In this document: one piece after another, positions 17,382 to 29,343 of the stretch
How the letters are laid out: each line of letters begins with the position of its first letter
How positions within the stretch are numbered: the first letter of the stretch is position 1
Source of the DNA: Aestuariirhabdus litorea
GTDB lineage: Bacteria; Pseudomonadota; Gammaproteobacteria; Pseudomonadales; Aestuariirhabdaceae
Assembly: GCF_003864255.1 (NCBI RefSeq)
Contig: NZ_QWEZ01000001.1
Coordinates: forward strand, 1,426,001-1,490,000
Reading direction: 5' to 3'
DNA length: 64,000 nucleotides
Made by a program: the position numbers and the translations under genes
Notes under the pieces: generated by a model
What the model saw: only the letters and a program-made list of their open reading frames with translations
What the model was told of the DNA's origin: nothing
Databases searched by the model: none

Positions 17382-17765
17382 TTAGCCAATTAATTTTTCA
17401 ACAACCAAAAAGCCAGCCAGTGTGGCCATCAGGCAAAACACTACGCTGGCAATCATATATCCCATTGCAATACCCACCTCACCGTTCTGGATCATCCGCA
17501 AAGCATCCAGCGAGAAGGTGGAAAATGTTGTAAATGCGCCCAGAAAGCCTCCGATCAGGCCGTTCTTCCACATGGGAGGCAATTGTAGCCTTTCTACCAG
17601 CGTAAAATAAGCGATTCCGATCAAAAAGGAGCCGACCACGTTGACGATCAGGGTGGGCATGGGAAACAGCCGGGAGCCGGTCATCCCGTAGAGGTGATAC
17701 ACCAGAAAACGAGCGCAGGCGCCTGCAGCGCCCCCCGCCCCGACAAACAACAATTGCTGCCACAT
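17382..17765 (-). CDS. crcB: Fluoride channel CrcB/Fluc
   Basis: This four-helix fluoride exporter of 127 residues begins MWQQLLFVGAGGAAGACARF. It has the signature GGFLGAFTTFSTFS segment whose Phe/Thr residues line the pore. The open frame extends 64 codons upstream into rarA without family resemblance and was trimmed. The start overlaps the tail of rarA's 3' spacing (two bases apart), so the genes are coupled. No fluoride riboswitch is seen. Confidence 0.92.
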   Translation of the reverse strand: MWQQLLFVGAGGAAGACARFLVYHLYGMTGSRLFPMPTLIVNVVGSFLIGIAYFTLVERLQLPPMWKNGLIGGFLGAFTTFSTFSLDALRMIQNGEVGIAMGYMIASVVFCLMATLAGFLVVEKLIG

Positions 17766-17766
17766 T

Positions 17767-19098
17767 TTACTCCTCCCCCCGCTTGCGATCACTGCGCTCA
17801 TCCAGCTCCCGCAAAAACTGTAACTTCTCGCTGATTTTACGCTCCAGCCCTCGCTCCGTCGGTTCGTAAAAGCGCTGGCCAGACAGGGATCGCGGCAGGT
17901 AACGCTCGCCCGCGGCATAGGCATGCTCCTCATCGTGCGCGTAACGGTACTCTGCACCGTAACCCAGCCCCTTCATCAACGCAGTGGGTGCGTTGCGAAG
18001 ATGGTGCGGAACCTCCTCACTGAGACCGCTACTGACCTGCGAACAGGCAGCCTTAAAGGCGGTATAAAGGGCATTACTCTTGGGAGCACAGGCGCAATAA
18101 ACCGCCGCCTGGGCAATGGCCCGGTTGCCCTCGGCAGGTCCCAGTCGTTCAAAAGCGTCCCAGGCGTTGAGGGCCACCTGCATCGCCCTGGGGTCTGCAT
18201 TACCGATATCTTCGGAGGCGATGGCCAGCAACCTGCGCGCCACATACAGCGGATCGCAGCCCCCATCAAGCATCCGCGCAAACCAGTAGAGGGCGCCATC
18301 GGGAGAGGACCCCCGCACCGACTTGTGGAAGGCTGATATCTGGTCGTAAAACTGGTCACCCCCCTTATCAAAACGGCGGGTTGATTCTCCCAGCACCTCG
18401 ACAACCGCCTCCCTGGTGATCTCGGCATTATCATCGACCAGGTCGGAGGCGATCTCCAGCAGGTTGAGAAGACGCCGGGCATCACCATCGGAAGCCCGGC
18501 ACAGCAGCTCCAGAACGCCATCATCGGTCAGCTTCAAACCCCGTTCACCCAGCCCTCGTTCCCTGTCGACCAGGGCCGCCAGGGCGACGGCCCCCAAACT
18601 CTCCTGCGACAAGGGTTTCAACAAGTAGACCCGCGCCCTTGAAAGCAGCGCATTGTTCAGTTCAAAGGAGGGGTTTTCGGTGGTCGCACCGATAAAAACA
18701 AGCGTGCCATCCTCCACATAGGGTAGAAAGGCATCCTGCTGGGCCTTGTTAAAACGGTGCACCTCGTCGACGAAGAGAATGGTTTTGCGCTGACCACGGA
18801 ACTGTTGGGCGCGCTCCACCACTGCGCGTATCTCCTTGACGCCGGAAAGCACGGCCGATACCACCTCGAAGCGAGCATCCACATAGGAGGAGATCAGCCG
18901 TGCAAGGGTGGTTTTACCCACACCAGGAGGGCCCCACAACACCATCGAGTGAATCGCACCCCGCTCCAGCACCTTTCGCAAGGGGCGCCCTTGCGCCAGC
19001 AGGTGATCCTGCCCGAGGTAGTCATCAAGACTGCGCGGGCGCATCCGATCCGCCAGCGGCCGATAGCCCTGCTCGGAAAACAGTCCCTCTTCATTCAT
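17767..19098 (-). CDS. rarA: Replication-associated recombination protein RarA/MgsA
   Basis: This AAA+ ATPase of the clamp-loader clade is 443 residues long. Walker A is GPPGVGKTT (56-64), Walker B is [10 protein letters not shown], sensor 1 is [10 protein letters not shown], and the arginine finger lies in LLSRARV. The C-terminal MgsA tetramerisation domain covers about 270-440. RarA acts at stalled replication forks and binds SSB. Its start overlaps the lolA stop as TGATG, so it is translationally coupled to lolA. Confidence 0.94.
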   Translation of the reverse strand: MNEEGLFSEQGYRPLADRMRPRSLDDYLGQDHLLAQGRPLRKVLERGAIHSMVLWGPPGVGKTTLARLISSYVDARFEVVSAVLSGVKEIRAVVERAQQFRGQRKTILFVDEVHRFNKAQQDAFLPYVEDGTLVFIGATTENPSFELNNALLSRARVYLLKPLSQESLGAVALAALVDRERGLGERGLKLTDDGVLELLCRASDGDARRLLNLLEIASDLVDDNAEITREAVVEVLGESTRRFDKGGDQFYDQISAFHKSVRGSSPDGALYWFARMLDGGCDPLYVARRLLAIASEDIGNADPRAMQVALNAWDAFERLGPAEGNRAIAQAAVYCACAPKSNALYTAFKAACSQVSSGLSEEVPHHLRNAPTALMKGLGYGAEYRYAHDEEHAYAAGERYLPRSLSGQRFYEPTERGLERKISEKLQFLRELDERSDRKRGEE

Positions 19099-19718
19099 CA
19101 GCGCAGGTCTTCGATGATGTCAGTTCCTTCAGGAACCTGCATTTCAAACAGCTCAGCAGGAACGGGAAGATTGATCTCCACGGAGGAGAAGTCGATACGG
19201 GTACTCGAACCGAGGGAATCCACCAGTTTCATGGCACTAATCCGCTCATTAACGAACTCCAGTTCAAGGCTCTCAAACAGAGAGTCCGGGGTGCGTGGCA
19301 CCAGGCTGAAGCGCTGAACCTCCCCCTGCTGCTGCGCCGCCTTGACCTCGAAGTCACGCTCAATCGCAGCCCGGTCACCGCTAAGAATCAGGGCCGGCGT
19401 GGTCCCGGCCCTCGGATCCAGAGACTGCACCGTCAACTGTTCAAGGTCCGGGTCGTAAATGGAGACCCGCTGGCCATCGGAGATAACCAACTGTGGAAAG
19501 GGGGCCGCCACCTGCCAGCGAAAACGATCCGGTCGCTCAACCACTAACTGGCCATTGGACTCCTGAACCCGGGCACCGCTGGCATCCATGGTCAGCTGCT
19601 GAAACTGAGCGTGAATGCTTTGTGCCTTTGCGAGTATACGGGTCAGCTCACCCACCTCACTGGCGTGCAAGACCCCCGAAAACAACATCGCCAGCACGAT
19701 CATCAAAAAGCGCATCAC
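19098..19718 (-). CDS. lolA: Outer-membrane lipoprotein carrier protein LolA
   Basis: The 206-residue periplasmic carrier has a signal peptide ([19 protein letters not shown], cut near residue 19). It also shows the LolA fold features: an N-terminal helix, then a long antiparallel sheet with [25 protein letters not shown]. LolA ferries lipoproteins from LolCDE to LolB. It follows ftsK by 15 bases and is coupled to rarA. Confidence 0.92.
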   Translation of the reverse strand: MMRFLMIVLAMLFSGVLHASEVGELTRILAKAQSIHAQFQQLTMDASGARVQESNGQLVVERPDRFRWQVAAPFPQLVISDGQRVSIYDPDLEQLTVQSLDPRAGTTPALILSGDRAAIERDFEVKAAQQQGEVQRFSLVPRTPDSLFESLELEFVNERISAMKLVDSLGSSTRIDFSSVEINLPVPAELFEMQVPEGTDIIEDLR

Positions 19719-19733
19719 AGTGGTATCCCCTGG

Positions 19734-22061
19734 TTAATCCCGTGGTGGTGGCGGAGCCAAAACATCTCGACCACCATTACTGCCCATAGAGCTGACTACC
19801 CCGGCCATCTCCATACTTTCGATCAGGCGGGCCGCCCGGTTGTAGCCAATTTTAAATTTACGCTGCACAGAGGAGATGGAGGCCCGCCGGGTTTCGGTGA
19901 CAAAGGCCACCGCCTGGTCATAGAGGGCGTCACTCTCCTCCCCCTCATCGCCACCTCCTCCCAGGCTGGGATCGCCATCGCCGGAGAAGCCGTTGAGGAT
20001 CTCCTCGACAAAGTCCGGCTCGCCACGCTTCTTCCAGTCGTCAACGACCCTGTGGACCTCCTCATCGGAGACAAAAGCGCCATGCACACGGATCGGAACC
20101 CCCGTTCCCGGGGGCAAATAGAGCATATCCCCGTGGCCAAGCAGCTGCTCCGCCCCGCCCTGATCCAAAATTGTTCGAGAGTCGATCCTGGAGGAAACCT
20201 GGAACGCGATCCGGGTAGGGACGTTCGCCTTGATCAACCCGGTAATCACATCGACCGAGGGGCGTTGGGTCGCCAATATCAGGTGGATGCCGGCGGCGCG
20301 AGCCTTCTGTGCAATACGCGCGATCAACTCCTCCACCTTTTTACCGACAATCATGATCATATCGGCAAACTCGTCAATCACCACCACGATAAAGGGGAGA
20401 GTCTCCAGGGTCGGGGCGACATCACTCTCGCCAAGGGGGTCGTAAAGCGGGTCCAGCAACGGCTCTCCGGCTTTCTCGGCGTCCTTGACCTTGCGGTTAT
20501 AACCGGCAATGTTACGTACCCCCATGGCCGCCATCAGCTTATACCGACGCTCCATCTCGGCCACGCACCAGCGCAGGGCGTTGGCGGCGTCCTTCATATC
20601 GGTTACTACAGGGGTCAACAGGTGGGGAATGCCATCGTAGATCGACAACTCGAGCATCTTGGGGTCCACCATGATCAGGCGCACCTCCTCCGGCGTCGCC
20701 TTGAGCAACATACTCAACAGCATGGCGTTAACCCCTACCGACTTACCGGAGCCAGTGGTACCGGCAACCAGCAGGTGAGGCATCTTGGCCAGGTTCACCA
20801 CCACGGGGACGCCACCGATGTCGTGCCCCAGGGCAAGGCTCAGGGGTGATGCAGCCTCATCGTAAACGGTCGACCCCACAACCTCGGAGAAATACACCGT
20901 ATTTCTATCCTCGTTAGGAATCTCGATCCCCACCACCGCCTTGCCCGGTATCACCTCCACCACGCGGACACTGATCACTGCCAGGGAGCGCACCAGGTCT
21001 TTAGCCAAATTACTGATCTTGCTGACCTTGACCCCGGCGGCGGGCTGTATCTCGAAGCGGGTAATGACAGGGCCAGGGTGCACAGCCACCACTTCGGCCA
21101 CCACACCGAAATCCTTCAATTTGAGTTCAAGGAGTTTGGACATCCCCTCCAGCGACTCGGCCGAATAACCGTGTACCGCCCCTTTTGCCTGATCCAGTAG
21201 CGCCAGGGGGGGTAGATCTCCGACCACCGGCTCGTCAAACAAGCTAACCTGACGCTCTTTCACCACCCGTTTGCTGATTTCCTGCTTCTTCACCGGCGCC
21301 GCGATCTTGACCGGTTCACGCTCCTTCTGCCGCTTAACCTCCTGAGCGATAATCACTTTCCGTTCTTGTTTAACTTTCTGTATCTGGCGGCTTTCGCGAC
21401 GCTCAACAACGGACTTCTTCCAGCGCCGAAGCCTGCCGGACAAGGCATCGAGCAGGCTCAGCGTCAGGCGACCCGTGCGATCCATCAGCCGGAACCATGA
21501 GAGGTCGGTAAAAACGGTTACCCCAACCAAAAAACTGCTGACCAGGACCAGGGTGAGCCCAGGTCGTCCCAAACTATCCAGCGACCCATTAGCGACCACA
21601 TCACCCAATATGCCACCAGGGCCTTCGGGAAAGAGGGTCTCAGCGGGCGAAATATGCAGTGTCGCTATGGCTGCCCCGGACACCAGGGTGACCAGCAGTC
21701 CGATCGTCCTCAACGCCAGTAGCGAGGCTTTCCAGCGAAAGGGGTGGTGGCGCCCCCGAAACAGCTGCCAGGATACCCCACCCAGCATCAACGGAAAGAG
21801 GTAGGCGAAGCAGCCAAACAGCGATAGCAACAGGTCTGAAAACCAGGCGCCACTGCGGCCGGCCGCATTTTGAATCGAGCCATGACTAACCGCACTCGAC
21901 CAACCGGGATCGGTTCCATGGTAGGTGGTCAGCGCCATCAGCATATAGACGCACAGCGCTAACAGGAGAATCAGTCCCCCCTCCCGCAGGCGGAGATGGA
22001 GCTGCTGTCCCAGCGTGGTGGTTGATGCGGGCTTTGCCGCCTTAGAGTCTTTCAAATCCAC
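19734..22061 (-). CDS. ftsK: DNA translocase FtsK
   Basis: At 775 residues this is a short FtsK of the Pseudomonas type, without the long E. coli linker. It has an N-terminal four-helix membrane domain (about 30-190), a charged Lys/Glu-rich linker (210-280), and alpha/beta motor domains with Walker A GTTGSGKS near residue 433 and Walker [12 protein letters not shown]. The C-terminal gamma winged helix (about 700-760) reads DNA polarity motifs and activates XerD. It couples chromosome dimer resolution to division. The start is read as GTG with an AGGG sequence only two bases before it, so the exact start is uncertain. It is divergent from trxB. Confidence 0.93.
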   Translation of the reverse strand: MDLKDSKAAKPASTTTLGQQLHLRLREGGLILLLALCVYMLMALTTYHGTDPGWSSAVSHGSIQNAAGRSGAWFSDLLLSLFGCFAYLFPLMLGGVSWQLFRGRHHPFRWKASLLALRTIGLLVTLVSGAAIATLHISPAETLFPEGPGGILGDVVANGSLDSLGRPGLTLVLVSSFLVGVTVFTDLSWFRLMDRTGRLTLSLLDALSGRLRRWKKSVVERRESRQIQKVKQERKVIIAQEVKRQKEREPVKIAAPVKKQEISKRVVKERQVSLFDEPVVGDLPPLALLDQAKGAVHGYSAESLEGMSKLLELKLKDFGVVAEVVAVHPGPVITRFEIQPAAGVKVSKISNLAKDLVRSLAVISVRVVEVIPGKAVVGIEIPNEDRNTVYFSEVVGSTVYDEAASPLSLALGHDIGGVPVVVNLAKMPHLLVAGTTGSGKSVGVNAMLLSMLLKATPEEVRLIMVDPKMLELSIYDGIPHLLTPVVTDMKDAANALRWCVAEMERRYKLMAAMGVRNIAGYNRKVKDAEKAGEPLLDPLYDPLGESDVAPTLETLPFIVVVIDEFADMIMIVGKKVEELIARIAQKARAAGIHLILATQRPSVDVITGLIKANVPTRIAFQVSSRIDSRTILDQGGAEQLLGHGDMLYLPPGTGVPIRVHGAFVSDEEVHRVVDDWKKRGEPDFVEEILNGFSGDGDPSLGGGGDEGEESDALYDQAVAFVTETRRASISSVQRKFKIGYNRAARLIESMEMAGVVSSMGSNGGRDVLAPPPPRD

Positions 22062-22165
22062 ATCCCTAAAACATTCTCATGCACATACGGCCGCCAACAG
22101 AGCCCACGACCTCTCGCCCATTGTACTCATTTGCCAGAGCATCGACCATAACCAACGGTATTTAA

Positions 22166-23236
<1,071 letters not shown>

Positions 23237-23247
23237 CCCCCCATACG

Positions 23248-23973
23248 ATGCCTCGCCTGCCATGGCTCGATGAAAACCTGGTCCAGTTTCCCCCACCTCA
23301 GCAAGCCCTGGACGATCCCAACGGCTTGCTTGCGGCGGGGGGAAACCTCTCACCCACAACCTTACTCAACGCCTACAGCCAGGGCATATTCCCCTGGTTT
23401 AGCGAAGGTGAACCCATTCTTTGGTGGTCTCCCGCCCCGCGCTGCGTTCTCTTTCCCGGTGACCTCCACATCTCGAGATCCCTGCACAAAACCTTAAGGC
23501 GACACCCCTACCAACTGTCGATGGATCGCGCCTTCCCCACCGTCATGCAAGAGTGCGCCGGCCCTCGCAACTACACCGATCAAACCTGGATTAACTCGCA
23601 GATGCAGGACGCGTACTCCGAGCTTCACCGCCAGGGTTATGCGCACTCGGTTGAGTGCTGGCAACAGGGGGAACTGGTCGGGGGACTGTATGGGGTCGCT
23701 ATCGACAGGGTGTTTTTTGGCGAGTCCATGTTCAGCCGCGCGCCCAACGCCTCCAAAATTGCACTGGTACACCTGTGCGGACAGCTACAGAAGCAGGGTT
23801 ACCAGCTCATCGACTGCCAGGTGGAAAGCCCCCACCTGCGCTCACTGGGATCAACCACCATGGATCGGCATTCGTTCTGTGACCTGCTCGATAAATTTGC
23901 CAAACTCCCACCCGCTGGCGCAGAATTAAGTCGGCCTTTGCCATGGAAACTTGACTGGAATTACGACGGATAG
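23248..23973 (+). CDS. aat: Leucyl/phenylalanyl-tRNA-protein transferase
   Basis: This 241-residue transferase appends Leu or Phe to proteins with N-terminal Lys or Arg, creating primary N-degrons for ClpS-ClpAP. Family motifs include FPWFSEGEPILWWSPAPR, GCWQ-type core GGLYGVAIDRVFFGESMFS and IDCQ near the C-terminus. It is followed four bases after its stop by bpt. The substrate adaptors clpS and clpA are encoded 1-4 kb downstream. Confidence 0.95.
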   Translation: MPRLPWLDENLVQFPPPQQALDDPNGLLAAGGNLSPTTLLNAYSQGIFPWFSEGEPILWWSPAPRCVLFPGDLHISRSLHKTLRRHPYQLSMDRAFPTVMQECAGPRNYTDQTWINSQMQDAYSELHRQGYAHSVECWQQGELVGGLYGVAIDRVFFGESMFSRAPNASKIALVHLCGQLQKQGYQLIDCQVESPHLRSLGSTTMDRHSFCDLLDKFAKLPPAGAELSRPLPWKLDWNYDG

Positions 23974-23977
23974 CGGC

Positions 23978-24685
23978 ATGTCTAACCTGAAAGAGCTGCG
24001 CTTTTACACCACCCCGCCCCACAACTGCAGCTACCTCGATGCACAGCAGGCCACCACTCTGTTTCTCGACCCTGAGGTCGAGCTGGATAACGCACTCTAT
24101 AGCCAACTCTCAAACTTCGGTTTTCGTCGCAGTGGCAAACACCTCTACCGTCCCCATTGCGGGGAATGCAACGCCTGCATCCCCATCCGGATCCCGGCCA
24201 GTCGCGCCGTGCCCAGCTCAAGCCAGAGAAGGATTCTTAACCGCAATCGCCACCTCACCTGCATCCAGAAACCGGCACGCTACGAGGAGGAACACTTCCA
24301 ACTCTATGAGCGTTACATCAATAGTCGCCACGGTGATGGCGACATGGCCCCCCCCACCCCATCCCAATACGAATCCTTCCTGACCAGCAGTTGGGAGTTT
24401 TGCCATCTCTACGAGTTCCATGACGGGGACGACCTGGTGGCGGTATCAGTGACGGACCGGCTGGAGGATGGACTCTCGGCCATCTATACCTTTTTTTGCC
24501 CGGACCGGACCAAAGACAGCCTCGGCAGCTACTGCATCCTCAAACAGCTGGAATTTTGTCGTCAGCTTAACCTGCCCTACCTCTATCTGGGGTACTGGAT
24601 AAAGCAGTGCAAAAAAATGAGTTACAAGAGCAAATATCGCCCCCTTGAGCTGCTGATTGACAACCAGTGGATGGAGCTGAGATAA
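23978..24685 (+). CDS. bpt: Aspartate/glutamate leucyltransferase Bpt (arginyltransferase-like)
   Basis: The 235-residue protein belongs to the ATE family. In bacteria such as Vibrio vulnificus, Bpt adds Leu to N-terminal Asp or Glu, feeding the N-degron pathway. N-terminal cysteines CSYL and CGECNACIP give the conserved ATE cysteine cluster, and the C-terminal YKSKYRP motif is family-typical. The start is the ATG of MSNLKELRFY just after the aat stop; an upstream ATG in frame overlaps aat and was rejected. Confidence 0.93.
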   Translation: MSNLKELRFYTTPPHNCSYLDAQQATTLFLDPEVELDNALYSQLSNFGFRRSGKHLYRPHCGECNACIPIRIPASRAVPSSSQRRILNRNRHLTCIQKPARYEEEHFQLYERYINSRHGDGDMAPPTPSQYESFLTSSWEFCHLYEFHDGDDLVAVSVTDRLEDGLSAIYTFFCPDRTKDSLGSYCILKQLEFCRQLNLPYLYLGYWIKQCKKMSYKSKYRPLELLIDNQWMELR

Positions 24686-24810
24686 GCAATCCAGAGTCCT
24701 CTCTGCAATCCTTTGATTTCAGGTGACAATTCAGGCATCATACGCGCCTGATTTTAATGCGGACTGTTCAAAAGCTCAGTTCTGAAATAACAGTTTGAGG
24801 AAGATGCCGA

Positions 24811-25029
24811 ATGGCAAAAGAAGATTCGATTGAAATGGAAGGGACCGTTATTGATACCCTTCCCAACACCATGTTTCGCGTCGAGCTGGATAACGGCCAC
24901 GTTGTAACGGCTCACATTTCAGGCAAGATGCGAAAAAACTACATCCGCATCCTGACCGGCGATAAGGTGCGTGTAGAACTCACCCCTTACGACCTCTCCA
25001 AGGGCCGCATTACCTACCGCGCCCGTTAA
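24811..25029 (+). CDS. infA: Translation initiation factor IF-1
   Basis: The 72-residue OB-fold protein is a textbook IF-1 ([35 protein letters not shown]). It binds the ribosomal A site during initiation. An AGGAAG ribosome binding site lies about seven bases before the ATG. It is convergent with clpA, and a hairpin lies between the two stops. Confidence 0.97.
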   Translation: MAKEDSIEMEGTVIDTLPNTMFRVELDNGHVVTAHISGKMRKNYIRILTGDKVRVELTPYDLSKGRITYRAR

Positions 25030-25038
25030 GTCGAGAGA

Positions 25039-25061
25039 AAGCCGCTGCTAGGCAGCGGCTT
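25039..25061. terminator. Shared hairpin between infA and clpA ends
   Basis: AAGCCGCTGC and GCAGCGGCTT pair across TAG. The right arm encodes the last clpA codons. There is no good T-run, so termination efficiency in either direction is uncertain. Confidence 0.5.
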
Positions 25062-27309
25062 CGGCGTTGATCGCCAACTCTCCATCCCTGATCGTCACAA
25101 AAGCCGTACCGCCGGCGATCGATAAATCCCCGAAGAGTATCTCCTCCGCCAAGGGGCGCTTGATGCTGTCCTGAATCAGACGAGCCATGGGCCTGGCGCC
25201 CATCAGCTTGTCGTACCCGCGTACCGCAAGCCATTCACGCGCCTCATCATCGACCTCCAACTGAACTTTCTTGTCATCCAGCTGCGCCTGCAGTTCGGTG
25301 AGGAACTTGTCCACCACGCGTTTGATGCTTTCAGTAGAGAGCGTACCGAACTGGATAATCCCGTCAAGGCGGTTACGGAACTCCGGTGTGAACAGTTTCT
25401 TGATCGCCTCCATACCGTCGGTACTGTGATCCTGCTCGGTAAAGCCGATCGAGGTACGGGCAATGGTTTCAGCCCCGGCATTGGTGGTCATAATGATAAT
25501 CACGTTGCGGAAGTCCGCCTTACGACCGTTGTTATCGGTCAAAGTGCCGTGATCCATTACCTGCAGCAGCAGATTGAAGACTTCAGGGTGCGCCTTCTCG
25601 ATCTCATCCAGCAGCAGCACACAATGGGGATTCTTATTGATCGCCTCGGTCAGGAGACCGCCCTGGTCAAAGCCGACATAACCGGGAGGCGCACCAATCA
25701 ACCGTGACACGGTATGACGCTCCATATACTCCGACATGTCAAAGCGAACCAACTCTATGCCTAACCCCTCTGACAGCTGACGACTGACCTCCGTCTTACC
25801 GACACCGGTGGGGCCTGAGAAAAGGAAAGAGCCCACCGGCTTCTCGGGAGACTTGAGGCCCGCCCTCGACAGCTTGATCGCGGTAGCCAGGGAGCGAATC
25901 GCCTCGTCCTGCCCGAACACCACCAGCTTGAGATTACGTTCAAGGGTTTCGAGAATCTCCTTGTCGGAGGAGGAGACACTTTTTGGCGGAATACGGGCGA
26001 TCTTGGCCACGATAGCTTCCACCTCTGCAACACCGATTGACTTACGACGGCGCGCTTCAGGCTGCAGGCGCTGATAGGCCCCCGCCTCATCAATCACATC
26101 AATCGCCTTGTCGGGCATGTGACGATCGTTGATATAGCGGTCCGCCAGTTCAGCGGCGGCTTTTAAGGCCGCATTTTTGTACTTGATCTGGTGGTGCTGC
26201 TCAAAGCGGCTTTTCAGCCCTTTCAGGATCTCAAAGGTGTCGGCCACCGAAGGTTCGTTGACATCCACCTTCTGGAACCGCCGCGCCAGCGCCCGGTCCT
26301 TTTCAAAGATGCCACGGAACTCCTGGAAGGTGGTGGACCCTATACAACGGATCGTGCCCGAGGTCAGTAATGGCTTAAGCAGGTTGGAGGCATCCATGAC
26401 CCCGCCGGAGGCAGCTCCCGCACCGATAATGGTATGGATCTCGTCAATAAAGAGGATAGCGTGCTCGCGCTTGCTCAGTTCACCCAAGAGCTGCTTGAAG
26501 CGCTTCTCAAAGTCACCCCGGTATTTGGTCCCCGCCAGCAAGGCTCCCAGGTCCAGGGAGTAGACTGTGGCCTCCGACAGGATCTCGGGGACCTCCCCGT
26601 CGACAATGCGTTTAGCCAACCCCTCCGCCACTGCGGTCTTGCCGACACCCGCCTCCCCCACCAGCAGGGGGTTATTCTTGCGCCGGCGGATCAGGATTTG
26701 AGAGACCCGCTCAAGTTCAAGGTCACGCCCGACCAGGGGGTCAATCTTCCCTTTTTGTGCCAGCTCATTAAGATTGGTGGCAAAGCTCTCCAGCGGGTTA
26801 GCTCCTCCCTCCTGGCCAGACTCCTCCTCAACACTTTCGTGCTGGTCTGCGTCGCCATGGCTGTGAGAGCCCTGCACCCGGGATATACCGTGCGCAATAT
26901 AATTGACCACATCGATGCGGGCGATGCTTTGCTGCTTCAAAAAATAGACCGCCTGGCTCTCCTGCTCACTGAAGATGGCCACCAGAACGTTGGCTCCCGT
27001 GACTTCACGTTTGCCGGAGCTCTGCACATGAAAGACGGCACGCTGTAGAACACGCTGAAACCCGAGGGTGGGCTGCGTTTCCCGCTCTTCATCGCTGCTG
27101 GGTATCAGGGGAGTGGTGGAGTCCACAAACTCGGTCAGGTCCCGTCGAAGGCGCTCCATATCGGCTCCGCAGGCGTTCAGCACACTCAGAGCCGCCTGAT
27201 TGTCCAGCAAGGCCAACAGAAGATGCTCGACGGTCATAAACTCGTGGCGTTTCATCCGTGCGTCTTTGAACGCCAAGTTGAGCGTCACTTCCAACTCTTT
27301 ATTCAGCAT
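25048..27309 (-). CDS. clpA: ATP-dependent Clp protease ATP-binding subunit ClpA
   Basis: This 753-residue Hsp100 unfoldase has an N-terminal Clp repeat domain (1 to about 145), which docks ClpS. Its two AAA+ modules have Walker A loops GEAGVGKT (near 223) and GPTGVGKT (near 500), and the ClpP-binding loop lies between them. It threads N-degron and other substrates into ClpP. It follows clpS by 20 bases on the minus strand. The C-terminus ends in INAEAAA. Confidence 0.96.
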   Translation of the reverse strand: MLNKELEVTLNLAFKDARMKRHEFMTVEHLLLALLDNQAALSVLNACGADMERLRRDLTEFVDSTTPLIPSSDEERETQPTLGFQRVLQRAVFHVQSSGKREVTGANVLVAIFSEQESQAVYFLKQQSIARIDVVNYIAHGISRVQGSHSHGDADQHESVEEESGQEGGANPLESFATNLNELAQKGKIDPLVGRDLELERVSQILIRRRKNNPLLVGEAGVGKTAVAEGLAKRIVDGEVPEILSEATVYSLDLGALLAGTKYRGDFEKRFKQLLGELSKREHAILFIDEIHTIIGAGAASGGVMDASNLLKPLLTSGTIRCIGSTTFQEFRGIFEKDRALARRFQKVDVNEPSVADTFEILKGLKSRFEQHHQIKYKNAALKAAAELADRYINDRHMPDKAIDVIDEAGAYQRLQPEARRRKSIGVAEVEAIVAKIARIPPKSVSSSDKEILETLERNLKLVVFGQDEAIRSLATAIKLSRAGLKSPEKPVGSFLFSGPTGVGKTEVSRQLSEGLGIELVRFDMSEYMERHTVSRLIGAPPGYVGFDQGGLLTEAINKNPHCVLLLDEIEKAHPEVFNLLLQVMDHGTLTDNNGRKADFRNVIIIMTTNAGAETIARTSIGFTEQDHSTDGMEAIKKLFTPEFRNRLDGIIQFGTLSTESIKRVVDKFLTELQAQLDDKKVQLEVDDEAREWLAVRGYDKLMGARPMARLIQDSIKRPLAEEILFGDLSIAGGTAFVTIRDGELAINAEAAA

Positions 27310-27329
27310 TTGTCAGGCTTCCTGAGTAG

Positions 27330-27680
27330 TTATTCCCGTTCGATCTTACATTGCAGAGGGTGTTCGCACTCCCTAGAGTATTGATTCACTTGCTCCGCTT
27401 TAGTTTCCGCGATATCACGCGTAAAGATTCCACAGACTCCCTTACCCTGAGTATGAACCGTGAGCATCACCTGAGTGGCTTTTTCACGGTTCATGTTAAA
27501 AAAGAGTTCCAACACCTCAACGACAAAATCCATCGGCGTATAGTCGTCATTCATTAGCACCACTTTATACATCGGAGGCGGCTTCAACTTTGGCTTGGCG
27601 GGTGCCAACGCCAGGTTGCCATCCTGCTCCTCCCCCTCCTTTCCACCTAATGTTAGACGAACATCAAAAACTTTACCCAT
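27330..27680 (-). CDS. clpS: ClpS adaptor of the N-degron pathway
   Basis: This 116-residue adaptor recognises Leu, Phe, Trp and Tyr N-termini and delivers them to ClpA. Motifs are [23 protein letters not shown] (the substrate pocket) and [20 protein letters not shown]. The N-terminal tail of about 35 residues, needed for delivery, is present. The ATG giving MGKVFDV is chosen; eight upstream codons are dropped. It is divergent from cspD, as in many gammaproteobacteria. Confidence 0.94.
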   Translation of the reverse strand: MGKVFDVRLTLGGKEGEEQDGNLALAPAKPKLKPPPMYKVVLMNDDYTPMDFVVEVLELFFNMNREKATQVMLTVHTQGKGVCGIFTRDIAETKAEQVNQYSRECEHPLQCKIERE

Positions 27681-27910
27681 TGCGCGCAATCCCGCAAAAA
27701 ACAATTAAAAATAACCCAATCGGCAATAATACAGCGACTGAGTTGGCATTGGCAGCCCCTCGCCTTGACAGAATCGATCACTTGTTAAACACTTTAAGCT
27801 GTTCCCGCGTATGTTGGAGCGATGGGTTTGCTTTCTTTAACAACAATTTAAAAAGCAAACAAAATAGGGATGTATGGCCTCATAAGCCAATCAGCAGAGG
27901 GATGTAGAGG

Positions 27911-28189
27911 ATGCCTATTGGTAAAGTAAAGTGGTTTAACAATGCCAAAGGGTATGGTTTTATTCTGCCGGAGGGCAGCGACGAAGATCTTTTCGCTCAC
28001 TACTCATCCATCCAGATGGATGGCTACAAGACACTCAAGGCCGGTCAGGATGTCAGCTTCGATATCTTGCAGGGCCCCAAAGGTCTTCACGCCATCAACA
28101 TTACCGCCACGGAGCCGGCAGTCAGCAAACCAACAGCAGACACAGAGAACACAAGTCAGGAGGTAGAAACCCTATACAGCGAGACTTGA
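27911..28189 (+). CDS. cspD: Cold shock domain protein CspD
   Basis: This 92-residue cold shock fold protein carries RNP1 (KGYGFI) and RNP2 (DLFAHY). Divergent placement from clpS is typical of cspD, whose E. coli product inhibits replication in stationary phase. The C-terminal 25 residues are low-complexity and polar, rich in Thr/Glu. The leader of about 200 bp is AT-rich and probably holds the promoters of both genes. Confidence 0.9.
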   Translation: MPIGKVKWFNNAKGYGFILPEGSDEDLFAHYSSIQMDGYKTLKAGQDVSFDILQGPKGLHAINITATEPAVSKPTADTENTSQEVETLYSET

Positions 28190-28216
28190 TACAGGCAGCT
28201 CGCTAACAACCTGACG

Positions 28217-28242
28217 CAAAAAGAGGCCTTGGCCTCTTTTTT
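28217..28242 (+). terminator. Terminator after cspD
   Basis: AAAGAGGCC and GGCCTCTTT pair across TT, with seven T following. The reverse strand may serve moaE, whose stop lies immediately next to it. Confidence 0.9.
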
Positions 28243-28709
28243 TATTCCTCCCGCCCCGAAGAATCCCAGCGATGACGCGCCTGCTGATCGCAGCTACGCG
28301 CGTCCAACCATCGAGCCCCCTGGACAGAATGCTCTTTCTTCCAGAAAGGGGCGTCGGTCTTCAAAAAATCCATTATGAACTCACAAGCCGCAAAGGCATC
28401 GCCACGGTGCAGGCTGGTCACCCCCACAAAGACGATTTGCGCCTCCACCTCCAACCGGCCGATGCGGTGAATTACGGTGGCATCCATCACCTGCCAGCGC
28501 TGCATGGCCTCAGCCACTATGTTGGACAGCGTCTTTTCCACCATCGCGGGGTAACACTCCAACTCCAAAGCGGAGACGCCTGTGTCCAGGTTGAGATCCC
28601 GAACTACCCCCGTGAAGGTAACAACAGCACCGACCGAGGGCTGACCAGCCCGCAGGGCGGCCACCTCCTCCTCAATACTGAAGTCCTCCTGCTGGATCTG
28701 GATCTTCAT
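28242..28709 (-). CDS. moaE: Molybdopterin synthase catalytic subunit MoaE
   Basis: The 155-residue MoaE converts cPMP to molybdopterin using the thiocarboxylate of MoaD. Family motifs are [52 protein letters not shown] and the catalytic Lys region DAPFWKKE. Its start overlaps the moaC stop by four bases, giving a two-gene moaC-moaE unit. The MoaD partner expected between them is missing. Confidence 0.95.
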   Translation of the reverse strand: MKIQIQQEDFSIEEEVAALRAGQPSVGAVVTFTGVVRDLNLDTGVSALELECYPAMVEKTLSNIVAEAMQRWQVMDATVIHRIGRLEVEAQIVFVGVTSLHRGDAFAACEFIMDFLKTDAPFWKKEHSVQGARWLDARSCDQQARHRWDSSGREE

Positions 28710-29200
28710 GCCCGCCCATCCTCTCGCTGCCAGTGACCGGACTTGCCGCCAGATTTCTCCAGCAGCCGAGTGCTTTCGATCAGGATGCCTTTATCCACCG
28801 CCTTGCACATATCGTAGATAGTAAGGGCGGCCACCGAGGCGGCCGTGAGCGCTTCCATCTCAACACCGGTGCGACCAGCCAGCTTGCACAGCGACTCTAT
28901 TCGTATGCGATGGCTCCGGGGGTGTAGCTCAAACTCTACCTTCACCTTGGTCAGGGCCAGTGGATGGCAGAGTGGTATCAGATCTGAGCAGCGCTTGGCC
29001 GCCATGATGCCTGCAATGCGCGCAGTCGCCAGCACATCCCCCTTCTTGATGCCGCCGGCCGCAATCAATTCAAAGGTTTCCTGGTTCAGGGATACCCAGG
29101 ACTCAGCGATCGCCACTCGCTCGGAGACCTCTTTGTCGGTCACATCCACCATGTGGGCGTGCCCCTGCTCATCCAGGTGAGTAAAACGCTGCTGGCTCAT
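28706..29200 (-). CDS. moaC: Cyclic pyranopterin monophosphate synthase MoaC
   Basis: The 164-residue MoaC completes cPMP formation from the MoaA product. Motifs include [32 protein letters not shown] with the active-site His, and [23 protein letters not shown]. MoaA is not in the window. The downstream gene is moaE with a four-base overlap. Confidence 0.96.
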   Translation of the reverse strand: MSQQRFTHLDEQGHAHMVDVTDKEVSERVAIAESWVSLNQETFELIAAGGIKKGDVLATARIAGIMAAKRCSDLIPLCHPLALTKVKVEFELHPRSHRIRIESLCKLAGRTGVEMEALTAASVAALTIYDMCKAVDKGILIESTRLLEKSGGKSGHWQREDGRA

Positions 29201-29343
29201 TATTTCGTCCCGATAGAGTAAAACGCGAAGGCAATTGCGTTATGGAAGTGCTAGTTTTAACACCTTTGTCCCCCCTCTTTCAAACCGGGACCCTAGCGTC
29301 AAAACCCGCCTGACCGATGGCATGATGATACAGGAATAAAACT

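Noticed and set aside
17382-17957. Extended CrcB with 64 extra N-terminal residues
   Set aside because: The extension overlaps rarA, has no CrcB similarity and would precede the first membrane helix.
25039-25061. Strong intrinsic terminator for infA
   Set aside because: The stem is good but lacks a T-run on both strands, so it is listed only as a possible terminator.
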